Position numbers and translations under genes: made by a program
Origin: Nocardioides ungokensis
Lineage (GTDB): Bacteria; Actinomycetota; Actinomycetes; Propionibacteriales; Nocardioidaceae
DNA length: 64,000 nucleotides
NCBI RefSeq assembly: GCF_013466985.1
Contig: NZ_CP059164.1
Span: 1,001,001 to 1,065,000, forward strand
Direction of reading: 5' to 3'
Notes under the pieces: model-generated
Database searches by the model: none
The model's input: only the letters and a program-made list of their open reading frames with translations
Told to the model about the DNA's origin: nothing
Shown: one piece after another, positions 17,533 to 27,482 of the stretch
Layout: each line of letters opens with the position of its first letter
How positions within the stretch are numbered: the stretch's first letter is position 1

Positions 17533-18762
17533 ATGAGCAGTCCTCGTTGCCGGTTGTGCTGGGCCGAGCTCACGCACACGTTCGTCGACCTCGGAATGTC
17601 GCCGCCCTGCGAGAGCTACCTGTCGGCGGACCAGCTCGACCAGGGGGAGACGTTCTACCCCCTCCATGTGCGGGTCTGCTCCCAGTGCCTGCTCGTCCAG
17701 CTGCCGGCCTACATCCCGGCGGAGGACATCTTCACCGACTACGCCTACTTCTCGTCGTACTCCGACTCGTGGGTGCGGCACGCGGAGAAGTTCGTCGACC
17801 AGGCCGCTGCGCGCCTGGGCCTGGACGGCGACTCGTTCGTCGTGGAGGTCGCCAGCAACGACGGCTACCTCCTCCAGCACAGCGTGGCCCGCGGGATCCG
17901 GTCGCTGGGGATCGAGCCCGCCGCCAACGTCGCCGAGGCCGCGGTCGCGAAGGGCGTGCCGACCGAGGTGATGTTCCTCGGGGAGGAGTCGGGGTCCAAG
18001 GTCGCCGAGAGGCACGGCAAGGCCGACCTGGTGGTCGCGAACAACGTGTTCGCCCACGTGCCGGACATCGTCGACTTCAGCAAGGGCCTGCGCGCGCTGG
18101 TCGCCGACGACGGCTACGTCAGCATCGAGATCCCGCACCTGCTCCGGCTCATCGACGGCAACGAGTACGACACGATCTACCACGAGCACTTCTCGTACCT
18201 GTCCTTGCTGACGACGCAGCGGGTGCTGGCTGCAGCCGGGTTGACCGTGGTCGACGTCGAGGAGCTCCCGACGCACGGGGGATCGCTGCGGACCTGGTCG
18301 ATGCCGACCGAGTCCGCCCGCCCGGCCACGCTCTCGGTCGCCGCCGTGCTCGCCGCCGAGGCCGGCGCCGGCCTCCACACGGTCGAGGGCCACGACGGGT
18401 TCGCGACCGCGGTGGCGAAGGTGCGCAACGACCTCCTGGAGTTCCTCATCGCCTGTGCGCGCGACGGCAAGAAGGTCGTCGCCTACGGTGCGCCCGGCAA
18501 GGGCAACACGCTGCTCAACCACTGCGGGATCCGCAGCGACCTGGTCGAGTTCAGCGTCGACCGCAACCCGCACAAGCACGGGAAGTTCCTGCCGGGGACG
18601 CACATCCCGATCCATCCGGTCGAGGCGCTGGCCGAGGCGAGACCCGACTACGTGCTGGTCATGCCCTGGAACCTCCGCAAGGAGATCAGTGCCCAGCTGG
18701 AGTACGTCCGCGAGTGGGGGGCACGCCTCGTCGTCGCCCTGCCCGAGCTCGAGATCTTCTGA
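17533..18762 (+). CDS. Sugar C-methyltransferase (class I SAM-dependent, zinc-binding N-terminus)
   Basis: The 409-residue protein has the three-part layout of NDP-hexose C-methyltransferases such as TylCIII. There is an N-terminal zinc module with two cysteine pairs (CRLC and CSQC), a SAM-binding Rossmann domain (VVEVASNDGYLLQ, about 110-125), and a C-terminal domain with YGAPGKGNTLLNHCG. The HEHF segment (YHEHFSYLS) matches the proposed catalytic His/Glu region. It should add a methyl branch to a 4-keto nucleotide sugar. It lies 20 bases before the cytidylyltransferase, in the same operon, which points to a branched-chain CDP-sugar product. Confidence 0.87.
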   Translation: MSSPRCRLCWAELTHTFVDLGMSPPCESYLSADQLDQGETFYPLHVRVCSQCLLVQLPAYIPAEDIFTDYAYFSSYSDSWVRHAEKFVDQAAARLGLDGDSFVVEVASNDGYLLQHSVARGIRSLGIEPAANVAEAAVAKGVPTEVMFLGEESGSKVAERHGKADLVVANNVFAHVPDIVDFSKGLRALVADDGYVSIEIPHLLRLIDGNEYDTIYHEHFSYLSLLTTQRVLAAAGLTVVDVEELPTHGGSLRTWSMPTESARPATLSVAAVLAAEAGAGLHTVEGHDGFATAVAKVRNDLLEFLIACARDGKKVVAYGAPGKGNTLLNHCGIRSDLVEFSVDRNPHKHGKFLPGTHIPIHPVEALAEARPDYVLVMPWNLRKEISAQLEYVREWGARLVVALPELEIF

Positions 18763-18782
18763 GCCGACACGGAGGTTTGACG

Positions 18783-19625
18783 ATGAAGGTGGTGCTTTTC
18801 TGCGGTGGACTGGGCATGCGGATGCGTGCGGACAACCAGTCGCTGCCCAAGCCGATGATGCCGATCGGGAGCCGCCCGGTGCTCTGGCACGTCATGCGCT
18901 ACTACGCCCACTTCGGGCACACGGAGTTCATCCTGTGCCTCGGCCACGGGGCGCAGGCGGTCAAGGACTACTTCCTGGACTACCGCGAGACCGCGTCCAA
19001 CGACTTCGTCCTGACCAAGGGCGGTGACCACGTCGAGATGCTCGGCACCGACATCAGCGACTGGACGATCACGTTCATCGACACCGGGATCGACACCGCG
19101 ATCGGCGAGCGGCTGCGCCGGGTCCGCCCCTACCTCGAGGACGACTCGGTGTTCCTCGCCAACTACGGGGACGTGCTGACCGACGCGCCGATGAACGACC
19201 TCATCGACGACTTCCTGGACACCGACGCCGTCGCCCAGTTCCTCGCCGTGAAGCCCCAGGACTCCTTCCACGTCGTGGACATGGCCGACGACGGCAAGGT
19301 CACGGGGTTGACCGCGGTCGCCGACATGGCGATGTGCATCAACGGCGGGTACTTCGTGCTCCGGCAGGGGATCTTCGACTACCTCGACGAGGGCGACGAC
19401 CTGGTCATGGACGGCTGTGTGCGGGCCGCGCGTGACGGGAAGATGCTGGCCGCGAGGTACGACGGGTTCTGGGCGCCCATGGACACGCTGAAGGAGCGCA
19501 CCCACCTGGAGGGTCTGTACCGGCACGGGATCAGCCCGTGGGCGCTGTGGCGCGACCGGCCCGTCGAGCTCGGGAGGCCGGTCACCTCGGTGGACGAGCC
19601 ACAGCCCTCGTACAACGCGGGGTAG
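18783..19625 (+). CDS. rfbF: Glucose-1-phosphate cytidylyltransferase
   Basis: The 280-residue protein starts MKVVLFCGGLGMRMR and continues LPKPMMPIGSRPVLWHVM, the nucleotide-binding signature of sugar nucleotidyltransferases. YYAHFGHTEFILCLGH is typical of RfbF. The reaction is CTP plus glucose 1-phosphate giving CDP-glucose, the entry to CDP-linked 6-deoxy and branched sugars. The preceding TGAGCC...GGAGG stretch supplies its ribosome-binding site. The usual partner, CDP-glucose 4,6-dehydratase, is not clearly present in the window. The SDR gene at 24654 is the nearest candidate. Confidence 0.88.
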   Translation: MKVVLFCGGLGMRMRADNQSLPKPMMPIGSRPVLWHVMRYYAHFGHTEFILCLGHGAQAVKDYFLDYRETASNDFVLTKGGDHVEMLGTDISDWTITFIDTGIDTAIGERLRRVRPYLEDDSVFLANYGDVLTDAPMNDLIDDFLDTDAVAQFLAVKPQDSFHVVDMADDGKVTGLTAVADMAMCINGGYFVLRQGIFDYLDEGDDLVMDGCVRAARDGKMLAARYDGFWAPMDTLKERTHLEGLYRHGISPWALWRDRPVELGRPVTSVDEPQPSYNAG

Positions 19626-19665
19626 GCGCCCGGCCGGCCGGGCCGCTGGGTCACCGGCCCCGGGC

Positions 19666-21291
19666 TCACCGCAGCACGCTGCCGCTGTCCTGTCCGTAGC
19701 CGGGTGCACGCCAGGTCTGCCACGACACCGAGTTGCCCAGCTCGTGGAGCTGGAAGCGCCAGGGGCCGATGTACTGGTTCTCGTACCACCGGTTGTCCTG
19801 CCCGGACGTGATGTCGTCCTCCACCGTCTCGCCCTTGTACGGCGACCAGCGGGGGTAGGTGCCGTAGTTGGAGATCAGGCCGACGAAGCCACAGCCGGCC
19901 GCCGCGGTGCATGCGCTTCCGACGTGGGACGGCGTGAACCGGAAGGTGTTCTCGTGCACGCGCAGGTGCTGGGTCTTCCACCGGCAGTCGTCGACGTAGG
20001 GCTTCGTCCTGACCGTGCCGGGGTCGCTGCAGGCAGCGAGGGTCGCCACGTGCGGGTTGACCAGCGTGGTGTAGCCCGAGCTCGTGTTGGCGGGGGATCC
20101 CGCGAAGCGGTCGGCGTTCTCCCACGCGATCATTCCGCTCCAGTTGTCGATGAACCTGTTGCGGGTCACCTGGAACGTCTCGCCGTAGGCCTCTCCCGCC
20201 CGGGTGTCGCTGCCGGACTCCGAGAGGTACAACGCCGGCAGTGGGAAGCCGGGGTTCTTCGGCCCGTCGACCAACCCGTTGCGGGCGAACGTGTTGGCCA
20301 CGATCGCGGCGTTGTAGCTGGTCTCGTAGATGAAGCCCTCGCTGCGGTTGTCGGAGATGTAGTTGCCCCGGACCAGGAACCCCGTGTTGTTGGTGTCCGC
20401 CCACAGTCCGACGCTGTGGTTGTCGTGGATCCAGTTGTCGAGGATCCGGGCGTCGCGGGTCTGCCAGAACTTGCCGCCGCCGGTGCAGCCGCAGTCGGGG
20501 ATCCGGGACTCCCAGTCGTCGGTGTTGTTGCCTGCGATCTCGTTGTGCTCCAGCACCACGTCGTGGACGCCCTGGTCCTCGTAGACGCTGAAGCCGTACT
20601 GGCCGTTGTCGACCAGACAGTTGTCGGCGACGACGTCGCCACTGCCCACGAAGACGCCGGCGCCGGCGTTGCCGCGCACGGTGTTGTGCCGGATCCGCCA
20701 GTCGTGCCCGGCATCGTGGTTGACGACACCCTCGTTGTTGTTGTCCCCGGGCGCCCCGAAGTTCTGGATCGTGAGGTGCTCGACCGTGACCCCGGTGGCC
20801 TTGCCGGTGAAGGCGTACAGGTTGGCGTGCCGGCCGTCGATGACCGCGCCAGGGGCTCCGATGAAGGACTGACCGTCCTTGGGCTCGATCTGGTCGAACC
20901 TGCCCCTCCCGAGGTGGTGCACCCCGGTGGTGAGCCAGAAGGTGGCTCCCTGCGGCGCGCTGCTGACCACCCGGTCCAGGGGCTGCGAGGGGGAGACACG
21001 GATCGTGCCTGCCGGCTGGGTCGCGGGTCCGCGCAGCCCGGGCGAGCCACAGATCCGTGCCGGCGGTTCCGTGGGCGCGGCCGGGGTGTGGACGGCGTGG
21101 GTGCCGCCCGTGGGCGACCGGTTCGACGGCCCGGTGTCGTTGCCGGCGACGCACCCCCCGAGGACGACCGCCAGGACGACGGCCGCCGGCACCGCTCCAC
21201 CGCGAGCCGCAGAAGCGCGACGAGGACGTCGTAGCGGCAGCCGGGTCGGGCGAGGTGACTGATGGGAGCCGAGAGCTGGTGGGAGTGTCAT
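19666..21291 (-). CDS. Secreted right-handed parallel beta-helix lipoprotein
   Basis: The ATG at 21291 is chosen because GAGGAG stands six bases before it; an ATG at 21303 is possible. The 541-residue protein has a signal segment ending in the lipobox VVLGGC, so it is probably diacylglyceryl-anchored outside. After a Ser/Thr/Pro linker come repeated Asn- and Gly-rich coils (NTVRGNAGAGVFV, DNCLVDNGQYGFSVYED, NWIHDNHSVGLWAD) of the NosD/pectate-lyase-like fold. Such folds act as lyases, epimerases or carbohydrate-binding surfaces. It lies opposite to the sugar operon and may process the exported polymer. Exact activity unknown. Confidence 0.8.
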   Translation of the reverse strand: MTLPPALGSHQSPRPTRLPLRRPRRASAARGGAVPAAVVLAVVLGGCVAGNDTGPSNRSPTGGTHAVHTPAAPTEPPARICGSPGLRGPATQPAGTIRVSPSQPLDRVVSSAPQGATFWLTTGVHHLGRGRFDQIEPKDGQSFIGAPGAVIDGRHANLYAFTGKATGVTVEHLTIQNFGAPGDNNNEGVVNHDAGHDWRIRHNTVRGNAGAGVFVGSGDVVADNCLVDNGQYGFSVYEDQGVHDVVLEHNEIAGNNTDDWESRIPDCGCTGGGKFWQTRDARILDNWIHDNHSVGLWADTNNTGFLVRGNYISDNRSEGFIYETSYNAAIVANTFARNGLVDGPKNPGFPLPALYLSESGSDTRAGEAYGETFQVTRNRFIDNWSGMIAWENADRFAGSPANTSSGYTTLVNPHVATLAACSDPGTVRTKPYVDDCRWKTQHLRVHENTFRFTPSHVGSACTAAAGCGFVGLISNYGTYPRWSPYKGETVEDDITSGQDNRWYENQYIGPWRFQLHELGNSVSWQTWRAPGYGQDSGSVLR

Positions 21292-21576
21292 GCTGCTCCT
21301 CACCCCGGGTGGGGGCCTGGACGATGACGCCGGACACGTCGTGGCCTCATCGCGAACCTAGGCCGCGCAGACCACCGCAGCAAGGTCCTGACCGGCATAT
21401 CGCCTGTATGGGCGGCCGCCGCTCGGGGCGTCCACGCGTGGCGTCCCCGATCCTGGGGACGGGACCTCCCCCCAAACTTGGTGACTCGGTCCCGGTGTCG
21501 TCACAGACCGCTCCCACTCCTCGAAAAGATCGTCACGTTCGCTGACGTGTGGCGAATGAGAAGTGGGGAGGACGGC

Positions 21577-22230
21577 GTGATCGGATTGTCACTCGGCGAC
21601 AAGCCGCTGGATGTTCTGTGCCTCGGCGCACACCCCGATGACGTCGAGATCGGGTGCGGGGGGACGTTGCTCCGGCTCGGCGAACGCTCCGACGTGCGTG
21701 CGACCGGCGTCGTGCTGACGGGTTCGGGTGAGCGAGCGGACGAGGCGGCGGTCTCGCTGGACCGCTTCTTCCCCGGCGCGAAGGTCGAGACCGCTGGACT
21801 GCCCGACGGCAGGCTGCCGGAGCACTGGGGGCAGGCGAAGCAGGCCCTCGAGGACGTGGCCACGCGGTGCCAGCCCGACGTCGTGTTCGCGCCCCGGGTC
21901 GACGACGCCCACCAGGATCACCGGCTGGTGGGAACGCTGGCGAGCACGGTCTGGCGCGACGCCCTGATCCTCCATTACGAGATCCCCAAGTGGGACGGAG
22001 ACCTCGGCGCTCCCACGCACTTCGTCCCACTCACCGACGAGCAGGCACGGCGCAAGGTCGCGCTCCTGAACGACTGCTTCCCCACGCAGGCCGGCCGCGA
22101 CTGGTGGGACGACGAGCTCTTCCTCGGGTTGATGCGGATCCGTGGCGTCGAGTGCCGGGAGACCCATGCGGAGGGCTTCTTCTCATCGAAGGTCGTGCTG
22201 GATGTCACCGGCCCAGGTAGTGCGCGGTGA
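21577..22230 (+). CDS. PIG-L family deacetylase
   Basis: The GTG at 21577 is preceded by GGGGAGGA at good spacing and gives 217 residues; an ATG at 21556 is an alternative. The zinc motif AHPDDVEIGCGGTL is near the N-terminus, and the late DAHQDHRLV holds the second metal His. Members are zinc N-deacetylases acting on GlcNAc-type sugars. Its stop overlaps the GTG of the aminotransferase (GTGA), tying both to the sugar pathway. It may free the amino group of a sugar intermediate. Confidence 0.87.
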   Translation: MIGLSLGDKPLDVLCLGAHPDDVEIGCGGTLLRLGERSDVRATGVVLTGSGERADEAAVSLDRFFPGAKVETAGLPDGRLPEHWGQAKQALEDVATRCQPDVVFAPRVDDAHQDHRLVGTLASTVWRDALILHYEIPKWDGDLGAPTHFVPLTDEQARRKVALLNDCFPTQAGRDWWDDELFLGLMRIRGVECRETHAEGFFSSKVVLDVTGPGSAR

Positions 22231-23729
22231 CCGGGCCCCGCATCTTCGCCGACGCTGCGCGCGCCCTCGCGGACGCTGCGCTCGCGCTGCCGGCGCTCCT
22301 GCGCACGGCCCCGGCCGTCGGGGATGTCGTCGTGGCCGGTGAAACGCCCCCGGATCCCGTGTTCGAGAGGTCGCGGGCGGCCCAGGCGCGGCTGCACGAC
22401 CTGGTCCCCGGCGGCGCCCACACCTACGCACGGGGCTCGGACCAGTACCCCGAAGGCATGGCCCCGGTGATCGCGCGGGGGTTCGGCGCACGGGTCGAGG
22501 ACCTGGACGGCAACACCTTCGTCGAGTACGGCATGGGTCTGCGAGCGGTGACCCTCGGGCACGGCTACGAGCCGGTGACCTCGGCGGTGGCACGAGCGAT
22601 CATCGACGGGACCGGCTTCACCCGGCCCAGCGGGATCGAGCTCCGGGCGGCGGAGACCTTTCTCGGGCAGGTGCCCGGGGCGGACATGGTGAAGTTCGCC
22701 AAGAACGGATCGGACGTCACCACCGCGGCCGTCAAGCTGGCCCGGGCGGCCACGGGCCGGAGCCGGGTGGCGATCTGCCGGAGCCATCCCTTCTTCTCCA
22801 GCGACGACTGGTTCATCGGCACCACGCCCATGCGGGCCGGCATCCTGGACGAGGAGCGCCGCTTCACCGTCGGCTTCGACTACAACGACCTCGACTCGGT
22901 CCGATCGTTGCTGGCGAGGTACCCGGGAGAGATCGCCTGCCTGATCCTCGAGCCCGCGACAGCCTTGGCGGAGCCCGCGCCCGGCTTCCTCGAAGGGCTG
23001 CGCGAGCTGGCCGACCAGGACGGCTTCGTGCTGGTCTTCGACGAGATGATCACCGGGATGCGGTGGTCCCTGCACGGCGCCCAGCACGTGTACGGCGTGA
23101 CGCCGGACCTGTCGACGTGGGGCAAGGCCCTCGGCAACGGGTTCCCGATCTCCGCGCTCGCCGGCCGCCGAGAGCTGATGGAGCTCGGCGGGCTGCGTAC
23201 CGACGCGTCCCGCGTCTTCCTGCTGTCTACCACGCACGGTGCCGAGACGGCGGCACTGGCGGCCTACCTGGCCGTAGAGCGGTCGTACCGGGAACGGGAC
23301 GTGGTGGGCGTCATGGAGCGCCAGGGCAGGAAGCTGGCCGACGCGGCGAACGCCGCCATCAGGGACGCCGGTCTCGAGGACCACATCGCTGTGATCGGCA
23401 GACCCTCCTGCCTGGTCTTCACCAACCGTGGCCCGGACGGCGAGCCGTCCCAGGCGTACCGCACCCTGTTCCTGCAGGAGCTGCTGCGCCGCGGCGTGCT
23501 CGGCCAGTCCTTCGTCGTCTCCGCGGCCCACACCGACGACGACCTCCGGCTCACGGTCGACGCCGTACGAGGGGCACTGCCGGCCTACCGGGAGGCACTC
23601 GAGCGCGGCGACGCCACCGGCTCCTTCCTCGGGAGGCCGGTCGCGCCGGCCCTGCGGGAGTACGCCGCCCCACGAGAGCTGGACCGCGCTCGGCGGTCCT
23701 CTTCGGAAGGAGAACGGGGAAAGCAATGA
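22227..23729 (+). CDS. Class III aminotransferase, glutamate-1-semialdehyde aminomutase-like
   Basis: The 500-residue PLP enzyme has VFDEMITGMRW (pocket Asp) and STWGKALGNGFPISALAG, with the Schiff-base lysine near residue 299. It is longer than HemL because of an N-terminal extension of about 45 residues. Given its overlap with PIG-L upstream (GTGA) and with the dioxygenase downstream (ATGA), it is more likely a cluster transaminase or mutase than the tetrapyrrole enzyme. The substrate may be a keto-sugar or an amino acid later attached to the sugar. This assignment is inference from context. Confidence 0.82.
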   Translation: MTGPRIFADAARALADAALALPALLRTAPAVGDVVVAGETPPDPVFERSRAAQARLHDLVPGGAHTYARGSDQYPEGMAPVIARGFGARVEDLDGNTFVEYGMGLRAVTLGHGYEPVTSAVARAIIDGTGFTRPSGIELRAAETFLGQVPGADMVKFAKNGSDVTTAAVKLARAATGRSRVAICRSHPFFSSDDWFIGTTPMRAGILDEERRFTVGFDYNDLDSVRSLLARYPGEIACLILEPATALAEPAPGFLEGLRELADQDGFVLVFDEMITGMRWSLHGAQHVYGVTPDLSTWGKALGNGFPISALAGRRELMELGGLRTDASRVFLLSTTHGAETAALAAYLAVERSYRERDVVGVMERQGRKLADAANAAIRDAGLEDHIAVIGRPSCLVFTNRGPDGEPSQAYRTLFLQELLRRGVLGQSFVVSAAHTDDDLRLTVDAVRGALPAYREALERGDATGSFLGRPVAPALREYAAPRELDRARRSSSEGERGKQ

Positions 23730-24643
23730 CCAGCATCATCATCGACCCGGGAGTCAGTGACGACGAACGCCGCACGGCTCTCTTCACGGGGGACATCTTC
23801 GTCCACACCGCCTCTGCGTCGGTCCGGGACTTCGTGGCGTTCACCAAGGGGATGGTCGAGGAGGCCTTCGACGGGCTCGACCCCGAGACCGCGCAGTACG
23901 ACCTGGACGTGGAGACGTACGCCGGGGTGCTCGCCGGGCTGAAGCCGGCGTTCATCCACCATCCCGAGTCCAAGCGACACCTGCGGGCGATCCTGAGCGA
24001 GCACGGCTGCGACCCGGAGCTGACCTACTTCGACGTGCCGAGGCTGCGGACCTCCACCTCCGACGACTACCTCACGACCGGCATCGCCTACGCGTTCCAC
24101 CCGCACCGCGACACGTGGTACTCGGCGCCGATGATGCAGGTGAACTGGTGGCTGCCCGTCTACGACGTGTCGCCGGACAATGTGGTCGCCTTCCACCCGG
24201 ACTACTTCGACCAGCCGGTGGAGAACGGCAGCCATCGCTACAACTACTACGAGTGGAACCGCGACAGCAGGGCCCAGGCTGCGTCGCAGATCGGCGTGGA
24301 CACGCGCGAGCAGCCCAAGCCGGAGCAGGAGATCCACCTCGACCCGCAGATCCGTCCCGTCCCGCCGGTCGGCGGGATGATGGTGTTCTCCGGGGCCCAG
24401 CTGCACTCCTCCGTGCCGAACACCTCGGGCCGGACCCGGATCAGCGTCGACTTCCGGACCGTGCACCGTGCCGACGTCGAGGCGGGGCACGGATCGCCGA
24501 ACGTGGACTCGCACTGCACCGGCACCACCCTCCGCGACTACCTGCGGGTGTCCGACCTGGAGCGGCTGCCCGACGCGGTGATCGAGCCGTACGACGCGGG
24601 TGTGCCGGAGGAGCTGCTCGCCTACGCCGTCTACACAGGATGA
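23726..24643 (+). CDS. Putative non-heme Fe(II)/2-oxoglutarate dioxygenase-like protein
   Basis: The 305-residue protein has a cupin-type facial-triad pattern. HPHRDTW supplies the His-x-Asp pair near residues 130-133, and a distal histidine sits in [20 protein letters not shown], with an Arg well placed for 2-oxoglutarate. This resembles phytanoyl-CoA dioxygenase-like hydroxylases, but overall similarity is modest by eye. It could hydroxylate the product of the adjacent aminotransferase. The start overlaps the aminotransferase stop (ATGA) and the SDR gene follows after 10 bases. Function beyond 'probable oxygenase' is not supported. Confidence 0.65.
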   Translation: MTSIIIDPGVSDDERRTALFTGDIFVHTASASVRDFVAFTKGMVEEAFDGLDPETAQYDLDVETYAGVLAGLKPAFIHHPESKRHLRAILSEHGCDPELTYFDVPRLRTSTSDDYLTTGIAYAFHPHRDTWYSAPMMQVNWWLPVYDVSPDNVVAFHPDYFDQPVENGSHRYNYYEWNRDSRAQAASQIGVDTREQPKPEQEIHLDPQIRPVPPVGGMMVFSGAQLHSSVPNTSGRTRISVDFRTVHRADVEAGHGSPNVDSHCTGTTLRDYLRVSDLERLPDAVIEPYDAGVPEELLAYAVYTG

Positions 24644-24653
24644 GGAGAAATCC

Positions 24654-25675
24654 ATGAAGGTGCTCGTCAACGGTGACCGGGGGTACATCGGTGCCGTGCT
24701 CGTGCCCGTGCTGCGGGAGGCGGGCCACGAGGTCGTCGGCCTCGACGCCGGGTGGTACGACGGCTGTGACTTCGGGTCGCCGGCCACCGACTACGAGTCG
24801 CGGACGGGAGACATCCGGGACCAGAAGCCCGAGGACCTCGCGGGCTTCGACGCCGTGGTGCACCTCGCGGCTATCTCCAACGATCCCGTCGGGCACCTGA
24901 ACCCGGAGGCGACGTACTCCGTGAACGCCCACGGGGCGGCACACATGGCGGAGGTGGCGAAGGCCGCCGGAGTGCGGCGGTTCCTGTTCTCGTCCTCGTG
25001 CTCGCTCTACGGCGCCGCCGGCGACGCTCCGGTCACCGAGGAGAGCGACTTCAACCCGGTCACCCCCTACGGCGAGAGCAAGGTGATGGCCGAGCAGCTC
25101 ATCTCCCGGCTGGCCGACGACGACTTCAGCCCGACCTACCTTCGCAACGCCACCGCCTACGGCTCGTCGCCGCGGCTGCGCGCCGACATCGTCGTCAACA
25201 ACCTCACCGGCACGGCCTTCACCCGTGGCGAGGTGCGGTTGCAGAGCGACGGGTCGCCCTGGCGCCCGCTGGTGCACGTGCGGGACTCTCGAACGCGTTC
25301 CTGGCGGTGCTCGAGGCCGATCGCGACCTCGTGCACGACCAGGCCTTCAACATCGGCCGTGACGAGGACGTGGTGCAGATCCGCGACATCGCGAACGCCG
25401 TCGCCGAGCGGTTCGACGTGCCGGTGACGTTCGCCGAGGGGGCGGCCCCCGACAAGCGGGACTACCGGGTCGACTTCGGCAAGGTGACCTCGCTGCTGCC
25501 CGGGTTCCGTCCCAGCTGGACGGTCCCCTGCCGGGATCGACGAGCTGGGTGCGGACATGGAGCGCAACGGCCTGGAGGCCGCCGACTTCGAGGTGCGCGG
25601 TTCGTGCGCCTGGAGCGGATCAACCAGCTGCGGAGCCAGGGGCTGCTCGACGACCTGCTGTTCATGAAGTCCTGA
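24654..25675 (+). CDS. NAD-dependent epimerase/dehydratase (SDR), three frameshifts
   Basis: The extended SDR has the dinucleotide motif NGDRGYIG at the start, SSSCSLYG, and the catalytic Tyr-x3-Lys in TPYGESK. A good AGGAGAAA site precedes the ATG. The frame breaks at about 25288 (one C missing; RDLSNAF is restored), about 25527 (one extra C in CCCC) and about 25600 (one G missing). The corrected protein has 340 residues and ends [10 protein letters not shown]. It could be the 4,6-dehydratase, a 4-epimerase or a reductase in the CDP-sugar route. No mutation other than the indels is apparent. Confidence 0.75.
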
Positions 25676-25692
25676 CCCGGGACGCTGACGGG

Positions 25693-27001
25693 ATGGTGGC
25701 GGTCGACGACGGGACCCGGGCCGCGCGCATGCGGTCGCACATGGAGCGGCTCTACCCGATCTGCCGCAGCATCACGGCGACGGCGTGCGGCGGACGCTCG
25801 ACCTGGTCGGCGAGGCGCTGCCCGCCCCGCTGGTGCTGGAGCGTCGCGCGGTCCCGTCGGGCACGGCGGCGTACGACTGGACCGTCAACGACGAGTGGAA
25901 CGTCCGCGACGCCTGGATCGCGGACGCGAACGGCCGTCGGGTCGTGGACTTCCAGGAGCACAACCTCCACCTGGTCAGCTACAGCGTCCCGGTGCGCGCA
26001 CGGATGTCGATGGACGAGCTGCGACCGCACCCTCCACACCCTGCCCGAGCACCCGGACTGGATCCCGTACCGGACGACGTACTACAAGCGCACGTGGGGT
26101 TTCTGCCTGACCCAGCGGCAGCTCGATGCGATGGGGGAGGGCCCTTCGAGGTGGTGGTGGACACCACCCTGGAGCCCGGCGAGCTGACGTACGCGAGCTC
26201 GTGATCCCCGGCGACACCGCCGACGAGATCCTCTTCACCTCCCACGTGTGCCACCCGTCGCTCGCCAACGACAACCTCTCCGGCATCGTGGTCGCCATCG
26301 AGCTGGCCCGCACGCTGGCGGGGCTCGCGAGGCGTCGGTTCTCCTACCGGTTCGTCTTCGCGCCGGGGACGATCGGGTCGATCACCTGGCTGAGCCGCAA
26401 CGGCGCGCTGCTCGACCGGATCCGGCACGGGCTGGTGCTCACCGGTCTCGGCGGCCCGGGGCCCCTGGTCTACAAGAGGACCCGACGCGGGACCGACGAT
26501 CGACCGCGCGGCGACGCACGTGGTGCGGCGCCGGCAGGGCGAGGTCCGGGACTACTCGCCGTACGGCTACGACAACGCCAGTTCAACGCGATCGGTTCGA
26601 CCTGCCGGTCGGCCGGCTCACGCGCACCCCGCACGGCGAGTACCCCGAGTACCACACGTCCGCGGACAACCTCGGCTTCCTCGCGGACGAGAAGCTGCTC
26701 GATGCGTACGACGCGCTGCTGCGCATCGTCGAGATCCTGGAGAACGACGCCGCCTACCTCAACCTCAGCCGCGCACGGCGAGCCGCAGCTGGGCAAGCGC
26801 GGCTCTACCCGACGACCGGCGGCAGGTCGGCCTCGGACACCGTCATGGCGATGCTCTGGACCCTCGCGTACAGCGACGGCCGTGCCACGCTGCTGGACAT
26901 CGCGGACCGGGCCGGCCTCGACTTCGGCAGGTGTGCAGCGCTGCGAACGACCTGGCCGGGCCGGCCTGCTCGAGCGCGCGAGTGATCATCCGGGCCGCTG
27001 A
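25693..27001 (+). pseudogene. DUF4910/aminopeptidase-like zinc protein, broken by eleven frameshifts
   Basis: Following the protein across frames gives a coherent 437-residue sequence starting MERLYPICRSITGDG near the N-terminus. It has a peptidase-like zinc site (FTSHVCHPSLANDNLSG), then EYPEYHTSADNLGFL and a C-terminal winged-helix-like tail (DTVMAMLWTLAYSDG, LLDIADRAGLDFGR). Shifts occur near 25768, 26026, 26136, 26187, 26490, 26575, 26598, 26772, 26800, 26935 and 26962: eight look like a lost base and three like a gained base. No in-frame nonsense or obvious missense decay is seen, so a badly sequenced intact gene is as likely as a true pseudogene. Its relatives occur in sugar clusters with unknown role. 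Confidence 0.6.
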
Positions 27002-27482
27002 TCAGTTCCTCCGACGGCGAGCACGGCGAACACGCTGTAGCTGGTCGGGTGGCCCGGCGTCGCTGTCACGACGACCGACCCGTCACCGGCGGTGAACGCG
27101 AGTGCCGTCGCGCCGACTGCCGCGGGACGCTCGTGCGCGGTGAACCCCAGCCGGGTCAGGCGGGTGCGGTAGAAGCGGAGGACCGCGGCCGGGTCGCCGT
27201 CCAGGCGTGCGATCAGCGCCGCCTGGACCTGGTGGCCGCTGGGGATGACGCTGGTGCTCAGGCCCGTGCTCCCGGGGACAGCCGGGATCACGCACCGGGG
27301 TAGCCGTTCACCAGGCCGCTCCCGGTGTCGCCGCCGGCCCGGCTCATCGTGACGGCCCGGCTGGGGCCGTGCGTCGTCTCTGCCGCCGAGAGCTGGCCGC
27401 GCGGGCCGACCGCCCTCCCGGCCACCAGGCTCGCGCCGATTGCTGCGGCTGCGGCAGCTGTCGTGAGAGCGAGGATGCGCAT
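26986..27482 (-). CDS. Small exported protein of unknown function, probable single frameshift
   Basis: MRILALTTAAAAAAIGASLVAG looks like a short signal or anchor segment. The first frame ends at 27288 after NGYPGA. The next frame, starting in a GTGA overlap at 27291, continues with VIPAVPGSTGLST and a compact alpha/beta domain (QVQAALIARLDGDPAAVLRFYRTRLTRLGF, GSVVVTATPG). One restored base joins them into 165 residues, matching the commonest error type in this window. Two separate coupled genes remain possible. No named family is recognised. Confidence 0.5.

Noticed and set aside
22227..23729. HemL (tetrapyrrole glutamate-1-semialdehyde aminomutase)
   Set aside because: It is about 60-70 residues longer, coupled to PIG-L and dioxygenase genes, and no other heme gene is close.
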